A stretch of DNA of 64,000 bases, taken from Candidatus Krumholzibacteriota bacterium (GTDB taxonomy: Bacteria > Krumholzibacteriota > Krumholzibacteriia > LZORAL124-64-63). The position numbers were made by a program, and so were the translations under genes. Numbering within the stretch: the stretch's first letter is position 1; each line of letters begins with the position of its first letter. Of this stretch, positions 1 through 9,074 are shown piece after piece. The notes beneath the pieces are model-generated. The model was given only the letters and a program-made list of their open reading frames with translations. It made no database searches and was not told the DNA's origin. The DNA lies in the NCBI GenBank assembly GCA_022711765.1, contig JAKLEB010000001.1, positions 251,186 through 315,185 of the forward strand, read 5' to 3'.

Positions 1-677
1 ACCCCGCCGATGATGACGCGGACGAGAACATCGGGTAGCGCCGAGTTCAGGAGCGCGCGCAGCCCCTTGTTGACGTCCAGGAAGTACACGTGCCGGCAGT
101 GCAGATGGCCGACTTGGCGGGCGATCAGATACCGCAGTTCCTCCGGCTTGAATGCCCAGAGGAAGTCGTTGCCGATGACCAGGCTGGGGTTCGTGAAATT
201 CGTGACTTCGAACGCGCGTTGCCCGGTCCAGCCCACGTAGACCGACGGAACGGGCACCGGATCCCCCTCGATCGCGCCGAGAGCGTTGCAGGCGTCGACG
301 ACCATGTCGTGGATGGCGGGATACTGATCGCGCCCGACCTTGACGTACTGGGTGTTCTTGATGCCCGGAGAGTAGCGATTCTTGTATTCCCGGTAGTAGA
401 GGCCCGTCAAGAACCGCAACGGCGGACTTTCGGTGGCGCGCTGCAACTCCTCGGTCAGCCGGAGCCCCTCGGCGGTCGCGTACCAGTGCTCGGCCCCGAG
501 ATCGGCCGGCGTCACCGGACGCCACGTGTCGTCGGGCGGCGCCAGGATCAGCCGTTCGTACTGCCGGGTGCCGAACACGATCAGCACCAGCAACAGGACG
601 AGGAGCCATACCTTGCGACTGTGCAGTAGCCTGGACCGACGCGACTGGTGGGTCTCCGTCTTCGCTTCCACGGCCAT
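1..677 (-). CDS. M48-like membrane protein with degenerate active site (3' end outside window)
   Basis: This reading frame starts at an ATG (675-677 on the complement) and runs off the left edge after 225 codons. Residues 23-38 form one hydrophobic segment after a basic N-terminus, so the protein is probably anchored in the inner membrane. Residues about 115-200 have the layout of M48 metallopeptidases: a QYPAIHDMV stretch, then PSVYVGW, then an EELRYLIARQ helix followed by VGHLHCRH. The HExxH zinc motif is changed to RQVGH (residues 187-191), so the first His and the catalytic Glu are gone although the second His and the flanking pattern remain. It may be a non-catalytic M48 homologue. The downstream half, with the third zinc ligand, is not in the window. 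Confidence 0.7.
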   Translation of the reverse strand, partial: MAVEAKTETHQSRRSRLLHSRKVWLLVLLLVLIVFGTRQYERLILAPPDDTWRPVTPADLGAEHWYATAEGLRLTEELQRATESPPLRFLTGLYYREYKNRYSPGIKNTQYVKVGRDQYPAIHDMVVDACNALGAIEGDPVPVPSVYVGWTGQRAFEVTNFTNPSLVIGNDFLWAFKPEELRYLIARQVGHLHCRHVYFLDVNKGLRALLNSALPDVLVRVIIGG

Positions 678-890
678 GCTCCCGGCTGGCGCTCCGAACC
701 CGCGACGGTGCGCACTCGATCGATAGACGAGGCCCGGCTTGGCCGGGACCTGACCCTATCACGAATCAATCCAAACTGAAAGCATGATTTCACGTACTGA
801 TTCGGTGCAAATCACTGTTCAGTGTGCTAGTTTGCCGTCCGACAATGGCCTAGCCGAGGACCGACCTGGCGGGCACGCCTGGGGGACGCC

Positions 891-2129
891 GTGAAATCAG
901 CAACGTTGATGGTCAGCGTGGTCCTGCTCCTGGTCCTCGGATCTGCCGCTGCCGCCGCGGAGCAGACGTTCGTCCGGGACATCCGGTACACCTTGACCGC
1001 GGCCGATCAGAACCGGGCCACGGCCGAGCTCATGGCAATGAAGCTGGTGCAGGAAGCTCTGCGGGACGAGACCGGTCGGTTGATCGCCAGGCAGATCAGG
1101 ATGACCCGGGAAGAACGGAAGGTAAACCACAGGAGCGTGCTGCTGGAGACGACGGAGGAGGAGATCCTCAGCATCACTGCGGGAATCACCCGCTGCCGCG
1201 TGCTGGAGACGCGATGGGATGGCGGCGAGCTCTACCTGAAGGCCGCAATCACGATCCAGCCGGTCGACCTGGGCGAGATCGCGGCGCAGATCGCCCGGGA
1301 TCGGGACCTCGTCGATTCGCTGGTCGAGGTTCGCCGGCGCCGGGAAGCTGCGTTCAGGGAATCCGACGCGATCCGGGCGAAGGTCAGCCATGCCGCCGCC
1401 GCCGAAGACGTCGCCGACCTCAAAGCGAAGTACCGCGAGGCGGTCGCCGTGATCGAGGCGGAAGCGGCCGAGAAACTCGTGCGCAGCAGCCTGGTCTACC
1501 TAGCGTCCGAGGAGCACGCCTGGAAGGTCCTGATGTGCCAGATCGAGCACGGGATCAAGTACACGGCCGATGTCCCCAGGCCGCTCGCCGTTGCATTCCA
1601 TTACACGATAACGCCCAATTTCCTGTACTGGGCGACCTACGGTGTCGCCAGCTTCTCCAGGGACCCGAAGGACGCGAACGAGCTGGCGACGATCGTCGCG
1701 ATCGGCGGGTTCGCGGCCTTCATCGCGATCGATCTCACCGATACCGAGACGCGGGAGGACCTGGCCCAGATGGACAGCTGTCACGCCCGTCTGGCACGTC
1801 TGTTCGACAGCATCCCGGGGCAGCTCGTCGTCAACACTGCGTACTTCGCGTCGCTCGGCATGTTCCTGGCCGGCGGCACGGCGCTCATCAGCCCGGAGTA
1901 CGACGAACCCGCGTATGACCTGTCCGCGAACGTCGCTCGAGGCGCCGTGCTCGGCGGCGCGTACGGCTTGCTGCACACCATTCTGTTCACCCGCACGACG
2001 GAGTCGATGCGAGACGAGCTCGAACGAGAGTACGGGCTCGAGCTGACGGGCACGGTGCGCATCGAGCCGTATGTGGCGGCGATCGGGAACGAGACCGCGG
2101 TCGGCCTGGGCGGCCGGATCGAATTTTGA
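891..2129 (+). CDS. Exported protein of unknown function with C-terminal hydrophobic segments
   Basis: I do not recognise the family. It is 412 aa from a GTG start behind a G-run. Residues 1-23 are a clear signal peptide ending in an Ala-rich cleavage region. Residues about 30-125 are an alternating charged and small-residue domain with repeated Ala pairs, loosely like the N-terminal domains of FlgT/LPP20-type envelope proteins (weak similarity by eye). Residues about 140-190 are a charged helix rich in Ala/Glu. From about residue 225 there are several hydrophobic stretches (FLYWATYGVA, IVAIGGFAAFIAI, YFASLGMFLAGG, VLGGAYGLLHT) and the protein ends in a short beta-like tail with a terminal Phe. 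It is flanked by the opposite-strand M48-like gene and a transporter, so context gives no function. Confidence 0.72.
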   Translation: MKSATLMVSVVLLLVLGSAAAAAEQTFVRDIRYTLTAADQNRATAELMAMKLVQEALRDETGRLIARQIRMTREERKVNHRSVLLETTEEEILSITAGITRCRVLETRWDGGELYLKAAITIQPVDLGEIAAQIARDRDLVDSLVEVRRRREAAFRESDAIRAKVSHAAAAEDVADLKAKYREAVAVIEAEAAEKLVRSSLVYLASEEHAWKVLMCQIEHGIKYTADVPRPLAVAFHYTITPNFLYWATYGVASFSRDPKDANELATIVAIGGFAAFIAIDLTDTETREDLAQMDSCHARLARLFDSIPGQLVVNTAYFASLGMFLAGGTALISPEYDEPAYDLSANVARGAVLGGAYGLLHTILFTRTTESMRDELEREYGLELTGTVRIEPYVAAIGNETAVGLGGRIEF

Positions 2130-2299
2130 CCGCGCCGTGGCCGGCAGGTTCCGGGGGCGGAGGGCGCGCCGGAGGCCCGGGCCCGGCCGCCCTGCCCGCG
2201 CCGTCATCTCGTTGCGATCCAGTCTCGACTGACCGTCCTTGTCGTGGTCGCAGGCCGTGAAGCCCACACCCGATGCTGGCAGCGTCAGGACGAAACATC

Positions 2300-2968
2300 A
2301 TGAGCGAGAGCCGCCGACTGGAATCCGCCGAGGGGCCCCGGCCGAGGGCCGGGCTCCTGCGCCAAGGATTGGGGCTGGAGTACCTGACGGTGGGCTGGAA
2401 CGTCATCGAGGGCGTGGTCTCCGTCGGCGCGGCCGCGGCGGCGGGGAGCGTGGCGCTGCTCGGCTTCGGCATCGACAGCTTCGTGGAGACCTCGTCCGGC
2501 CTCGTGCTGATCTGGCGCCTGCGCGCCGAGCGGCATGCGCGCGATCCCGAGGAGATCGAGCGGCTGGACCAGCGCGCCCACCGGCTGGTCGGCCTGTCGC
2601 TGTTCCTGCTCGCGGCCTACATCGTCTTCGATGCTTCGGAGGCCCTCATCAGGCGGGAACGGCCCGATCCGACCGTCGTGGGGATCGTCATCACCTCGCT
2701 GTCCCTCGTGGCGATGTGGTGGCTGGCGCGCGCCAAGCGGCGAACCGCCCGCGGCCTCGCGAGCCGGGCGCTCGCGGCGGACTCCTTCCAGACGACCGCG
2801 TGCTTCTGGCTGTCGCTGTTCACGCTCGCAGGGATCGGGCTCAATGCGATGCTCGGCTGGTGGTGGGCCGACCCCGTGGCCGCGCTCGCCATGACCTGGT
2901 TCCTGGTGAGGGAAGGGCGCGAGGCGTGGCGAGGCGAGGAGTGCGGCTGCGGCGGGAGTCACCCCTGA
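2300..2968 (+). CDS. Cation diffusion facilitator-like transporter, membrane domain only
   Basis: This 222-aa integral membrane protein is predicted to export divalent metal ions. The N-terminal third has the pattern EYLTVGWNVIEG followed by SVALLGFGIDSFVE, characteristic of a CDF subgroup in which the usual metal-site helix carries GxDSFVE. A later helix pair contains ALAADSFQT and GWWWADP, giving the second metal-binding helix of the family. The protein ends in EECGCGG, a Cys-rich tail typical of this short subgroup, and it lacks the cytoplasmic ferredoxin-like domain of full-length CDF exporters. The ATG at 2300 was chosen over an in-frame start 27 bases upstream because the family sequence begins near it. 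Confidence 0.8.
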   Translation: MSESRRLESAEGPRPRAGLLRQGLGLEYLTVGWNVIEGVVSVGAAAAAGSVALLGFGIDSFVETSSGLVLIWRLRAERHARDPEEIERLDQRAHRLVGLSLFLLAAYIVFDASEALIRRERPDPTVVGIVITSLSLVAMWWLARAKRRTARGLASRALAADSFQTTACFWLSLFTLAGIGLNAMLGWWWADPVAALAMTWFLVREGREAWRGEECGCGGSHP

Positions 2969-3019
2969 GCGGCGGACCCGGCGGATTCGCGCCGGCGCTG
3001 CCGCCAGGCCGGACCGGCG

Positions 3020-4639
3020 CTACTTGGCGAGCGCGATCTCGTCCCAGTCGAGGAAGCCCTCGGGCACGCCTTTCAGGGCGTTCACGACGAGTTCCGCGAG
3101 CCCGCCGTAGTGCAGTCTCGCCCGCTCCCACGCCTGGTAGTGATCGAGCAGGTCCCGGATCTGCCCCTTGCAGTTGGAGCAGGGCGCGCAGACGTACTTC
3201 GGCGTCTCGAGGTCGTCGATCTCGGGCGCGAACGCGTCGAGGATCTGCGCGAACTTCTTGCGGCCGGCGACTGCCATCCGCCAGTCCGGGAAGTTCAGCG
3301 AGCTCATGACCGCGAAGCCGCTGCCGCCGCCGCAGCAATAGTTGTCGACGCCGTGGGGAGTCATCTCCCGGAAGCGGGGGCAGGCGGCGCGGATCACCTC
3401 GCGCTGCGGTTCGACGATGCCCATGCTGCGCACGACGTTGCAGGGGTCGTGGAGCGTGACCGGGAAGGGGTTGCGTCCGGGCTCCAGCTCGATGCGCCCC
3501 TCGCGCAGCAGCTGCGCGATCAGCGTGAAGCAGCTCTCGCGCGGCAGGTTGTCCTCACCGAGCCAGGTGCGGTCGCCGACCGCCATCGCGGCCTTGTGCG
3601 CGTGGCCGCACTCGCCGATCACGACCTTCCGCACGCCGAGCTTCCTGGCCGCCGCGGCGTGCGCATGACCGACGCGCGCGAGCTGCACGTCGTCGTAGAA
3701 GAGCCCGTAGTTCACGCTGTCGTAGCCGGCGATCTCGCTGCTGAGCGTCCAGCTCAGGCCGGCGCGATCGAAGAGGATCGCGAACGCCTGCAGATTCTCG
3801 GGCCAGGACAGGAACTCGCCGGCGTTGTGGAGGACGAGGATGTCGGCGCCCTGCCGGTCGACCGGGATCTCGATCGACATCCCGAGCTGCTCCGCGATCT
3901 CCTCCTGCGCGAACTCGACCGTGTCCCGGAAGCCCGCCGGGTTCATCCCCGTCGACGAGCCGGCGACGAGTTGCTTGACCGTGCCGTCGCGGTGCAGCTC
4001 GTCCGGCGCCCAGCCCAGCTCCTGCGAGAACAGCTTGCGGATCTCGCGCGCGATCAAGCCGTTGTCCACGCCCATGGCACAGCTCTGGGCGCAGCGGCGG
4101 CAGAGCGTGCAGCGATAGCTGAGGTCCGCCAGCCGGACCACGGTCTCCCAGGTGGCCGCAACGTCGTTGCCGGCGAAGCGGTCGAAGAGACGGGCGAGAC
4201 GGCCGCGCCGTCGGTGCACGAGCCGGCGCAGGGTCTCGGCGCGCAGCAGCGGCCGGTAGACCTCGTTGCGGCCGCTGCTCTCGTAGATCGGGCACGCGTC
4301 GGCGCAGGTATTGCACTTCACGCAATTCTCGAGGCTCAACACGAGCGGCTGCAAGAAGGTCCAGTTCGCCTCGCGGTCCAGCAGCCGGTCGAGGCCGGCG
4401 AGGAACTGTTCGACGTACGCCTCGCGCGCGGCGGCGCTGTCCGGCCGCGGGATCTTCAAGCCGACCACGCCGTCGAGCGAGTGCTCGAGCCGCGCGCGGC
4501 TCTCGTCGCTGAGCGGGCGAACCCCGGGGTCCGGCCAGTCCTCGTAGGGGTGGGGCAGGGGCGGCAGGCCCCCGTCCGGGATCGCCGCGAGTTGCTCGGC
4601 GGGTCGCGCCAGGTCGCGCGGTCGCAGCGGCTCGCTCAT
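3020..4639 (-). CDS. Fe-S electron-transfer protein, HdrD/TmcB-like
   Basis: This 539-aa cytoplasmic-side iron-sulfur protein resembles the HdrD-type subunit of membrane electron-transfer complexes. Two ferredoxin-like 4Fe-4S motifs are visible: CVKCNTCADACP at residues 106-117 and CTLCRRCAQSC near residue 180. The C-terminal half has the two cysteine-rich (CCG-type) regions of heterodisulfide reductase subunits: HDPCNVVRS, then YCCGGGSG, then CAPCSNCKGQ. Its start overlaps by 4 bp the stop of the upstream cytochrome-b-like gene (ATGA), so the two are translationally coupled and should form one quinone- or thiol-linked complex. Physiological donor and acceptor cannot be read from the sequence. 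It has no catalytic subunit nearby. Confidence 0.85.
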   Translation of the reverse strand: MSEPLRPRDLARPAEQLAAIPDGGLPPLPHPYEDWPDPGVRPLSDESRARLEHSLDGVVGLKIPRPDSAAAREAYVEQFLAGLDRLLDREANWTFLQPLVLSLENCVKCNTCADACPIYESSGRNEVYRPLLRAETLRRLVHRRRGRLARLFDRFAGNDVAATWETVVRLADLSYRCTLCRRCAQSCAMGVDNGLIAREIRKLFSQELGWAPDELHRDGTVKQLVAGSSTGMNPAGFRDTVEFAQEEIAEQLGMSIEIPVDRQGADILVLHNAGEFLSWPENLQAFAILFDRAGLSWTLSSEIAGYDSVNYGLFYDDVQLARVGHAHAAAARKLGVRKVVIGECGHAHKAAMAVGDRTWLGEDNLPRESCFTLIAQLLREGRIELEPGRNPFPVTLHDPCNVVRSMGIVEPQREVIRAACPRFREMTPHGVDNYCCGGGSGFAVMSSLNFPDWRMAVAGRKKFAQILDAFAPEIDDLETPKYVCAPCSNCKGQIRDLLDHYQAWERARLHYGGLAELVVNALKGVPEGFLDWDEIALAK

Positions 4640-5535
4640 CGCTCGACCTTCCCGCTACCGTCCGCCGCGGCCTGACCCCAGGTGCCGGCGCCGCGCACGT
4701 GCGGCGCCTGCCAGGCGACGCCGAAGTCCATGGCCTGCTCCAGCCGCCGCTCGAGTCGGCCGCCGCGCGGGTTGGGACGGTCGTCCCAGCGGACGTCGTG
4801 GTAGAGGAAGTACTTGGCGACGAAGTGGAACATGCGCGTCAGCGGCAGGTACGCGAGCAGGAGCGAGCCCAGGACGACCTCCACCGCGACCGGCCACGCG
4901 ACCGACGCGGGCTGGAGGGTGACGAACGCGCTCGCGACCGCGACGAGCGGCGCGAAGCCAGCGGACGCGACGTGGACGACGGCCGTCCAGCCGAGGTAGA
5001 GGAGCCAGGCGACGAGGTTCGCGTGATCGGCCGGAGCGTTGTAGGGGCGCAGCGCGGGATCCGCGACGCGCCGCCAGAGCAGACCCGCCGCGCCGGCGAT
5101 GCCGAGGCCGAGTCCGGCGAACCCGGCGACGTCGATCGCCGCCAGGAGAGCGCGAGGCGCCGCGGCGCCGGCCGCCTGGAGGAGGCCGCCCAAGAGCAGC
5201 AGGACGAGCCAGATCACGACCAGGTAGACCCCGGCGTGGAACGGCCAGCTGCTGAGCCACAGCGCGCGGTTGTTGCGCCGTACGCCCGCCATCAGGACGA
5301 TCTCCGCCGCCATCGCCCGGATCTCGGCGACGCGGTCGACCCGCCGCGGCCGGGCCCAGTGCTCCGGCTCCTCGAAGCGCGATCCGCCGTGGCGCGCCCG
5401 CGCGCCTTCCCGGGCCACCGGGTACAGCTCCCAGCGCAGGTGCGCCGGCTGGCGAGCGTACCTCGCACCGCGCACGGCGGCCGCGCCGACGAAGAACAGG
5501 GTGGCAGCGTACAGCAGGACCTGGGGCAGGGGCAT
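4636..5535 (-). CDS. NarI/TmcC-like cytochrome b membrane subunit
   Basis: This 299-aa membrane protein has an N-terminal transmembrane segment (residues about 3-22), an extra-membrane stretch with ELYPV, RHGG and a basic region, then four to five further hydrophobic helices. The layout matches the nitrate-reductase gamma/DsrM/TmcC family, which binds heme b and links membrane quinones to an Fe-S partner. A WPFHAGVYLV segment and a late FHFVAKYFLYHDV segment supply conserved His residues suited to heme ligation. It overlaps the following HdrD-like gene by 4 bp. No nitrate reductase, Dsr or multiheme cytochrome gene is in the window, so I call it an HdrD-linked anchor, not a nitrate reductase subunit. 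Confidence 0.8.
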   Translation of the reverse strand: MPLPQVLLYAATLFFVGAAAVRGARYARQPAHLRWELYPVAREGARARHGGSRFEEPEHWARPRRVDRVAEIRAMAAEIVLMAGVRRNNRALWLSSWPFHAGVYLVVIWLVLLLLGGLLQAAGAAAPRALLAAIDVAGFAGLGLGIAGAAGLLWRRVADPALRPYNAPADHANLVAWLLYLGWTAVVHVASAGFAPLVAVASAFVTLQPASVAWPVAVEVVLGSLLLAYLPLTRMFHFVAKYFLYHDVRWDDRPNPRGGRLERRLEQAMDFGVAWQAPHVRGAGTWGQAAADGSGKVER

Positions 5536-5670
5536 CGGCGCGCTCCCGTCAGGCTGGCGGCGGGCGGATCGGGCGGCTCCAAGGTAGCCAGCGCGGGCGC
5601 GGCGGGCAAAGGAATCCGGCGATCGGGATGCAACTTGCCACGCCGGGGATTTCCTGTCTTACTGGCGCTC

Positions 5671-6990
5671 ATGATCGAGCTCACCGGGCCGCTGCCGCAC
5701 CCCCACCAGCGGCGCCACGAGTGGCGCCCGGGCGACCGGCTCACCCACCTCGACGGCCGGCCTGTCGAGGACGTCCTCGACGTCTACTACTACCAGCCCG
5801 AGGACGCCGTGATGCGCCTCTCGATCCGCCGCTCCGGCGGCGAAGAGGTCGCCGTCGAGCTGCCGCCCACGGCGCTCGACGCGCTCACGGCGACCTTCGC
5901 GCCGATGGAATTCAAACGCTGCGCGTGCAGCTGCGTCTTCTGCTTCATCGATCAGAATCCGCGCGGCATGCGCGACTCGATCTACGTCAAGGACGAGGAC
6001 TACCGCTTCAGCTTCCTCTACGGCAACTACATCACCCTGACGAGTCTGGGTACGAAGGGATTGCGGCGCGTGATCGAGCAGCGCATGACCCCGCTCTTCG
6101 TATCGGTCCACGTGACCGACACCGCCCAGCGCTCGCGCATGCTCGGGATCAAGCGGCAGTACGACGTGTGCGAGGTGCTGCGGTCGCTGAAGGACAACGG
6201 CATCGAGCTGCACACGCAGATCGTGCTCTGCCCGGGCTGGAACGACGGCGCCTACCTCGAACGCAGCTTCCGCGATCTCTTCGCGTTGCGCCGCCCCGCC
6301 GAGGGCGAGGGCGGCGTGGCCTCGCTCGCGGTCGTGCCGGTCGGTCTGACCGCGCATCGCGAGGGGCTCACCCGGCTCGATCCTGTCACGCCGGCGATCG
6401 CCGGCCGGGTGATCGACCAGGTCGCCCCCTGGCAGTCCGCGGCCGCCGCGGCCTGGGGGGGGCCGTTCCTCCACCTGAGCGACGAGTTCTACCTGCTCGC
6501 GGACCGCGTCTTCCCGCCCGCCGACCACTACGCGGGCTTTCCGCAGGAGGACAACGGCGTGGGGCTCACGCGCCGCCTCGAGGAGGTCTGGCTCGACAGC
6601 CTCCGCTGGGCGCGCGAGGCTCGCCGCGCGCCGAAGCGCCCGCTCACTGTCCTGACGAGCGAGCTCGGCGCCCTCGCGTTCCGCCGGGTCCACGCGCCCG
6701 CGCTCGAGGCGGCCGGCGCTCCGCCGCTCGACGTGATCGGGGTGCGCAACGAGTTCTACGGCCACACCGTGACGGTCGCCGGCCTCATGACGGGAGGCGA
6801 CCTCCGCCGCGCGCTCCTCGACCTGCCGGCCCGACCTCGCCGCACGGTCTGCCTCTCGCCCCGCGTCTTCAACAGCGACGGCGTCACCCTCGACGGGCTC
6901 GCCCTCGCCGACGTCGCCGCCGGTCAGCCGCACGAGGTCCACGTTCCGGACGAAGAAGGCTTCGTTGACTTCTGGGCTGATCTGGAATAG
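5671..6990 (+). CDS. DUF512 family radical-SAM-like protein
   Basis: This 439-aa protein belongs to the DUF512 family. An N-terminal PDZ-like region carries the GDRLTHLDGRPV motif. It is followed by the radical-SAM-type cluster motif CACSCVFCFIDQ at about residue 85, then KDEDYRFSFLYGNYITLT, a hallmark of the family. The C-terminal DUF512 domain contains NEFYGHTVTVAGL and ends in a typical Phe-rich tail. The molecular role is not established. Placement directly before der, plsY and gpsA is a gene order known from many other bacteria, which suggests a conserved link to ribosome or membrane maturation (inference). The ATG at 5671 is preferred because upstream in-frame codons run antisense through another gene. 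Confidence 0.88.
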   Translation: MIELTGPLPHPHQRRHEWRPGDRLTHLDGRPVEDVLDVYYYQPEDAVMRLSIRRSGGEEVAVELPPTALDALTATFAPMEFKRCACSCVFCFIDQNPRGMRDSIYVKDEDYRFSFLYGNYITLTSLGTKGLRRVIEQRMTPLFVSVHVTDTAQRSRMLGIKRQYDVCEVLRSLKDNGIELHTQIVLCPGWNDGAYLERSFRDLFALRRPAEGEGGVASLAVVPVGLTAHREGLTRLDPVTPAIAGRVIDQVAPWQSAAAAAWGGPFLHLSDEFYLLADRVFPPADHYAGFPQEDNGVGLTRRLEEVWLDSLRWAREARRAPKRPLTVLTSELGALAFRRVHAPALEAAGAPPLDVIGVRNEFYGHTVTVAGLMTGGDLRRALLDLPARPRRTVCLSPRVFNSDGVTLDGLALADVAAGQPHEVHVPDEEGFVDFWADLE

Positions 6991-7087
6991 GTTATCAACG
7001 CCGCAAGGCATCGTGTTTTCGTCAGTTGCAGCGGCCATCCCCGCTGTCCGTCCGCGTCTTCGACCCAGCGGCGCCGCCGCTTTCGCC

Positions 7088-8404
7088 ATGACCCTGCGCA
7101 CCGTCGCCATCGTCGGCCGGCCGAACGTGGGCAAGAGCACGCTCTTCAACCGCATCGTCGGCCAGCGGCGCGCCGTCGTCCACGAGATGCCCGGCGTGAC
7201 GCGCGACCGTATCGGCGAGACCGCGGACTGGGCCGGCCACGGATTCTACCTCATCGACACCGGCGGCATCGTGCCCTACGGCGAGACCGTCTCCGATTAC
7301 GACGAGGTCGTGACCCAGATCGCGCGGCAGGCCATCGTCGAGGCGGACGTCGTCATCTTCCTCGTCGATGGCCAGACGGGGCCGCTCGACTGGGACGAAT
7401 CGATCGCGAAGGACCTGCGCAAGAGCGGCCGACCGGTCGTGCTGGGCGTGAACAAGACGGAGAAGGAAGCGAACCGCATCGGCGCCGCCGACTTCTACCG
7501 CCTGGGCCTCGGCGAGCCGTTCCCGATCAGCGCCCTGCACGGCGTGGGGGTCGGCGACCTCATGGACCGCGTGGTCGAGGGCTTCCCCGACACCCCGGCC
7601 GTCGCGACCCCCTGCGACTGCAGCGTCGCGATCGTCGGCCGGCCGAACGTCGGCAAGTCGAGCCTCCTCAACCAGCTCGTCGGCCGCGACGAGGCGCTGG
7701 TGTCCGAGATCGCGGGGACCACCCGCGATTCGATCCACACGGACCTCAAGTGGCACGGCAAGGTCCTCCGCCTGATCGACACCGCGGGACTGCGGCGCAA
7801 GGGCAAGGTCAAGGGCGCCGTCGAGTACTTCAGCAACCTGCGCACGATCCGGTCTCTCGAGCAGTGCGACGTCGCGGTCCTGATGATCGACGCGAGCACC
7901 AATGCCGTGATGCAGGACAGCAAGATCGCCGGGCTGATTCACGATAGTGGCAAGGGCGTCGTGGTCGCGTTCAACAAGTGGGACCTCGTGGCGGACAAGG
8001 GCGCCAACACGCACCTCGCGGTGTGGGAGGCGTTCTGCCGCGAGATCCCGTTCCTGACCTACGCTCCGTGGTTCACCTTCAGCGCGCTCACGACGCAGCG
8101 GATCGGCCGCATCCTCGAGACCGTCTGGGACGTGCACGAGCACCGCCAGAAACGCATCGCCACGAGCGAGCTGAATGCGTTCCTCGAGCGGGCGACCGCC
8201 AGCCAGCCGCCGCGCGCCCACCAGAACGGTGTCGGCAAGATCTACTTCGGCGCGCAGGTCGAGACCGCGCCGCCGACGTTCGTGCTTTCGGTGAACGAGC
8301 CGGCGTTCTTCGCGCGAAACTACCTCCGGTACCTCAACAACCAGTTGCGCGCGACGTACGGCTTCCCCGGCAGCCGGATCTTCGTCAAGCTCAAGAAGCA
8401 CTGA
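7088..8404 (+). CDS. der: Ribosome-assembly GTPase Der (EngA)
   Basis: Der is a double GTPase needed for 50S subunit maturation. Both G domains are intact: GRPNVGKST at residues about 10-18 with LIDTGG, and GRPNVGKSS near residue 183 with LIDTAGLRRK. Both NKxE/NKWD specificity motifs are present (VNKTE, FNKWD). The C-terminal KH-like domain ends in YGFPGSRIFVKLKKH, as is standard. The 438-aa length fits the family. The start at 7088 was chosen because homologues begin just before the first G1 motif; the frame stays open further upstream but overlaps the DUF512 gene. plsY follows 13 bp downstream. Confidence 0.96.
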   Translation: MTLRTVAIVGRPNVGKSTLFNRIVGQRRAVVHEMPGVTRDRIGETADWAGHGFYLIDTGGIVPYGETVSDYDEVVTQIARQAIVEADVVIFLVDGQTGPLDWDESIAKDLRKSGRPVVLGVNKTEKEANRIGAADFYRLGLGEPFPISALHGVGVGDLMDRVVEGFPDTPAVATPCDCSVAIVGRPNVGKSSLLNQLVGRDEALVSEIAGTTRDSIHTDLKWHGKVLRLIDTAGLRRKGKVKGAVEYFSNLRTIRSLEQCDVAVLMIDASTNAVMQDSKIAGLIHDSGKGVVVAFNKWDLVADKGANTHLAVWEAFCREIPFLTYAPWFTFSALTTQRIGRILETVWDVHEHRQKRIATSELNAFLERATASQPPRAHQNGVGKIYFGAQVETAPPTFVLSVNEPAFFARNYLRYLNNQLRATYGFPGSRIFVKLKKH

Positions 8405-8417
8405 GAGGTCACGGCCC

Positions 8418-9074
8418 ATGTGGATCATCGTCTGCCTCGTGCTCGCCTACCTGGTCGGCGCGATCCCCTTCAGCCTCATCATCGGGCTCAAGGTCAAGGG
8501 GATCGACCTGCGCGAGCACGGCAGCGGCAACCTCGGCGCGACGAATGTCTACCGGAACCTCGGCGCGGGTTGGGGCGGGCTCTGCCTCGTGCTGGACATG
8601 GCCAAGGGCGCGGCGGCCGTGCTCGCCATGACCGCGGTGGTGAACGCCTGGCCGGCGGACGTGGCGCGGCCGCTGCAGCTCGCGGGCGACAGCTTCCGCA
8701 TCCTGGCCGGCCTGCTCGCGATCCTGGGCCACAGCTTCTCGCCGTTCGCGGGGTTCCGGGGCGGCAAGGGGATCGCGACGACCTTCGGCGTGTTCCTGAT
8801 CCTCGAGCCGTTTCCGGTGCTGGTCGCCTTCGGCGTCTTCTTGATCGTGTTCTTCTCGACGCGGATCGTCTCCCTGGGGTCCGTCTGCGCGGCCGCGGTC
8901 TTCCCGTTCGCGGTGCTCATCTTCGAGATCCGCTCGACCAAACCCTATTCGAAGACCCTGATCGTCTTTTCCGCCGTGATGGCGATCCTCGTGCTCTGGC
9001 GCCATCGCGCGAACATCCGCCGTCTGAAGGCCGGCACCGAGAAACCGTTGCATGGACCGGAGGAATCGCGATGA
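8418..9074 (+). CDS. plsY: Acyl-phosphate:glycerol-3-phosphate acyltransferase PlsY
   Basis: PlsY is an integral membrane enzyme that transfers an acyl chain from acyl-phosphate to glycerol-3-phosphate, the first committed step of phospholipid synthesis. The 218-aa protein has five hydrophobic helices and the three family motifs: GSGNLGATN near residue 35, GFRGGKGIAT near residue 115, and a later loop before the last helix (VSLGSVCAA). Its stop overlaps the gpsA start by 4 bp (ATGA at 9071-9074), so the enzyme that makes glycerol-3-phosphate and the one that uses it are coupled. Confidence 0.95.
   Translation: MWIIVCLVLAYLVGAIPFSLIIGLKVKGIDLREHGSGNLGATNVYRNLGAGWGGLCLVLDMAKGAAAVLAMTAVVNAWPADVARPLQLAGDSFRILAGLLAILGHSFSPFAGFRGGKGIATTFGVFLILEPFPVLVAFGVFLIVFFSTRIVSLGSVCAAAVFPFAVLIFEIRSTKPYSKTLIVFSAVMAILVLWRHRANIRRLKAGTEKPLHGPEESR

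Noticed and set aside
4636..5535. Respiratory nitrate reductase gamma subunit
   Set aside because: The gene overlaps an HdrD-like partner and no narGHJ genes are near, so the NarI name would mislead about function.
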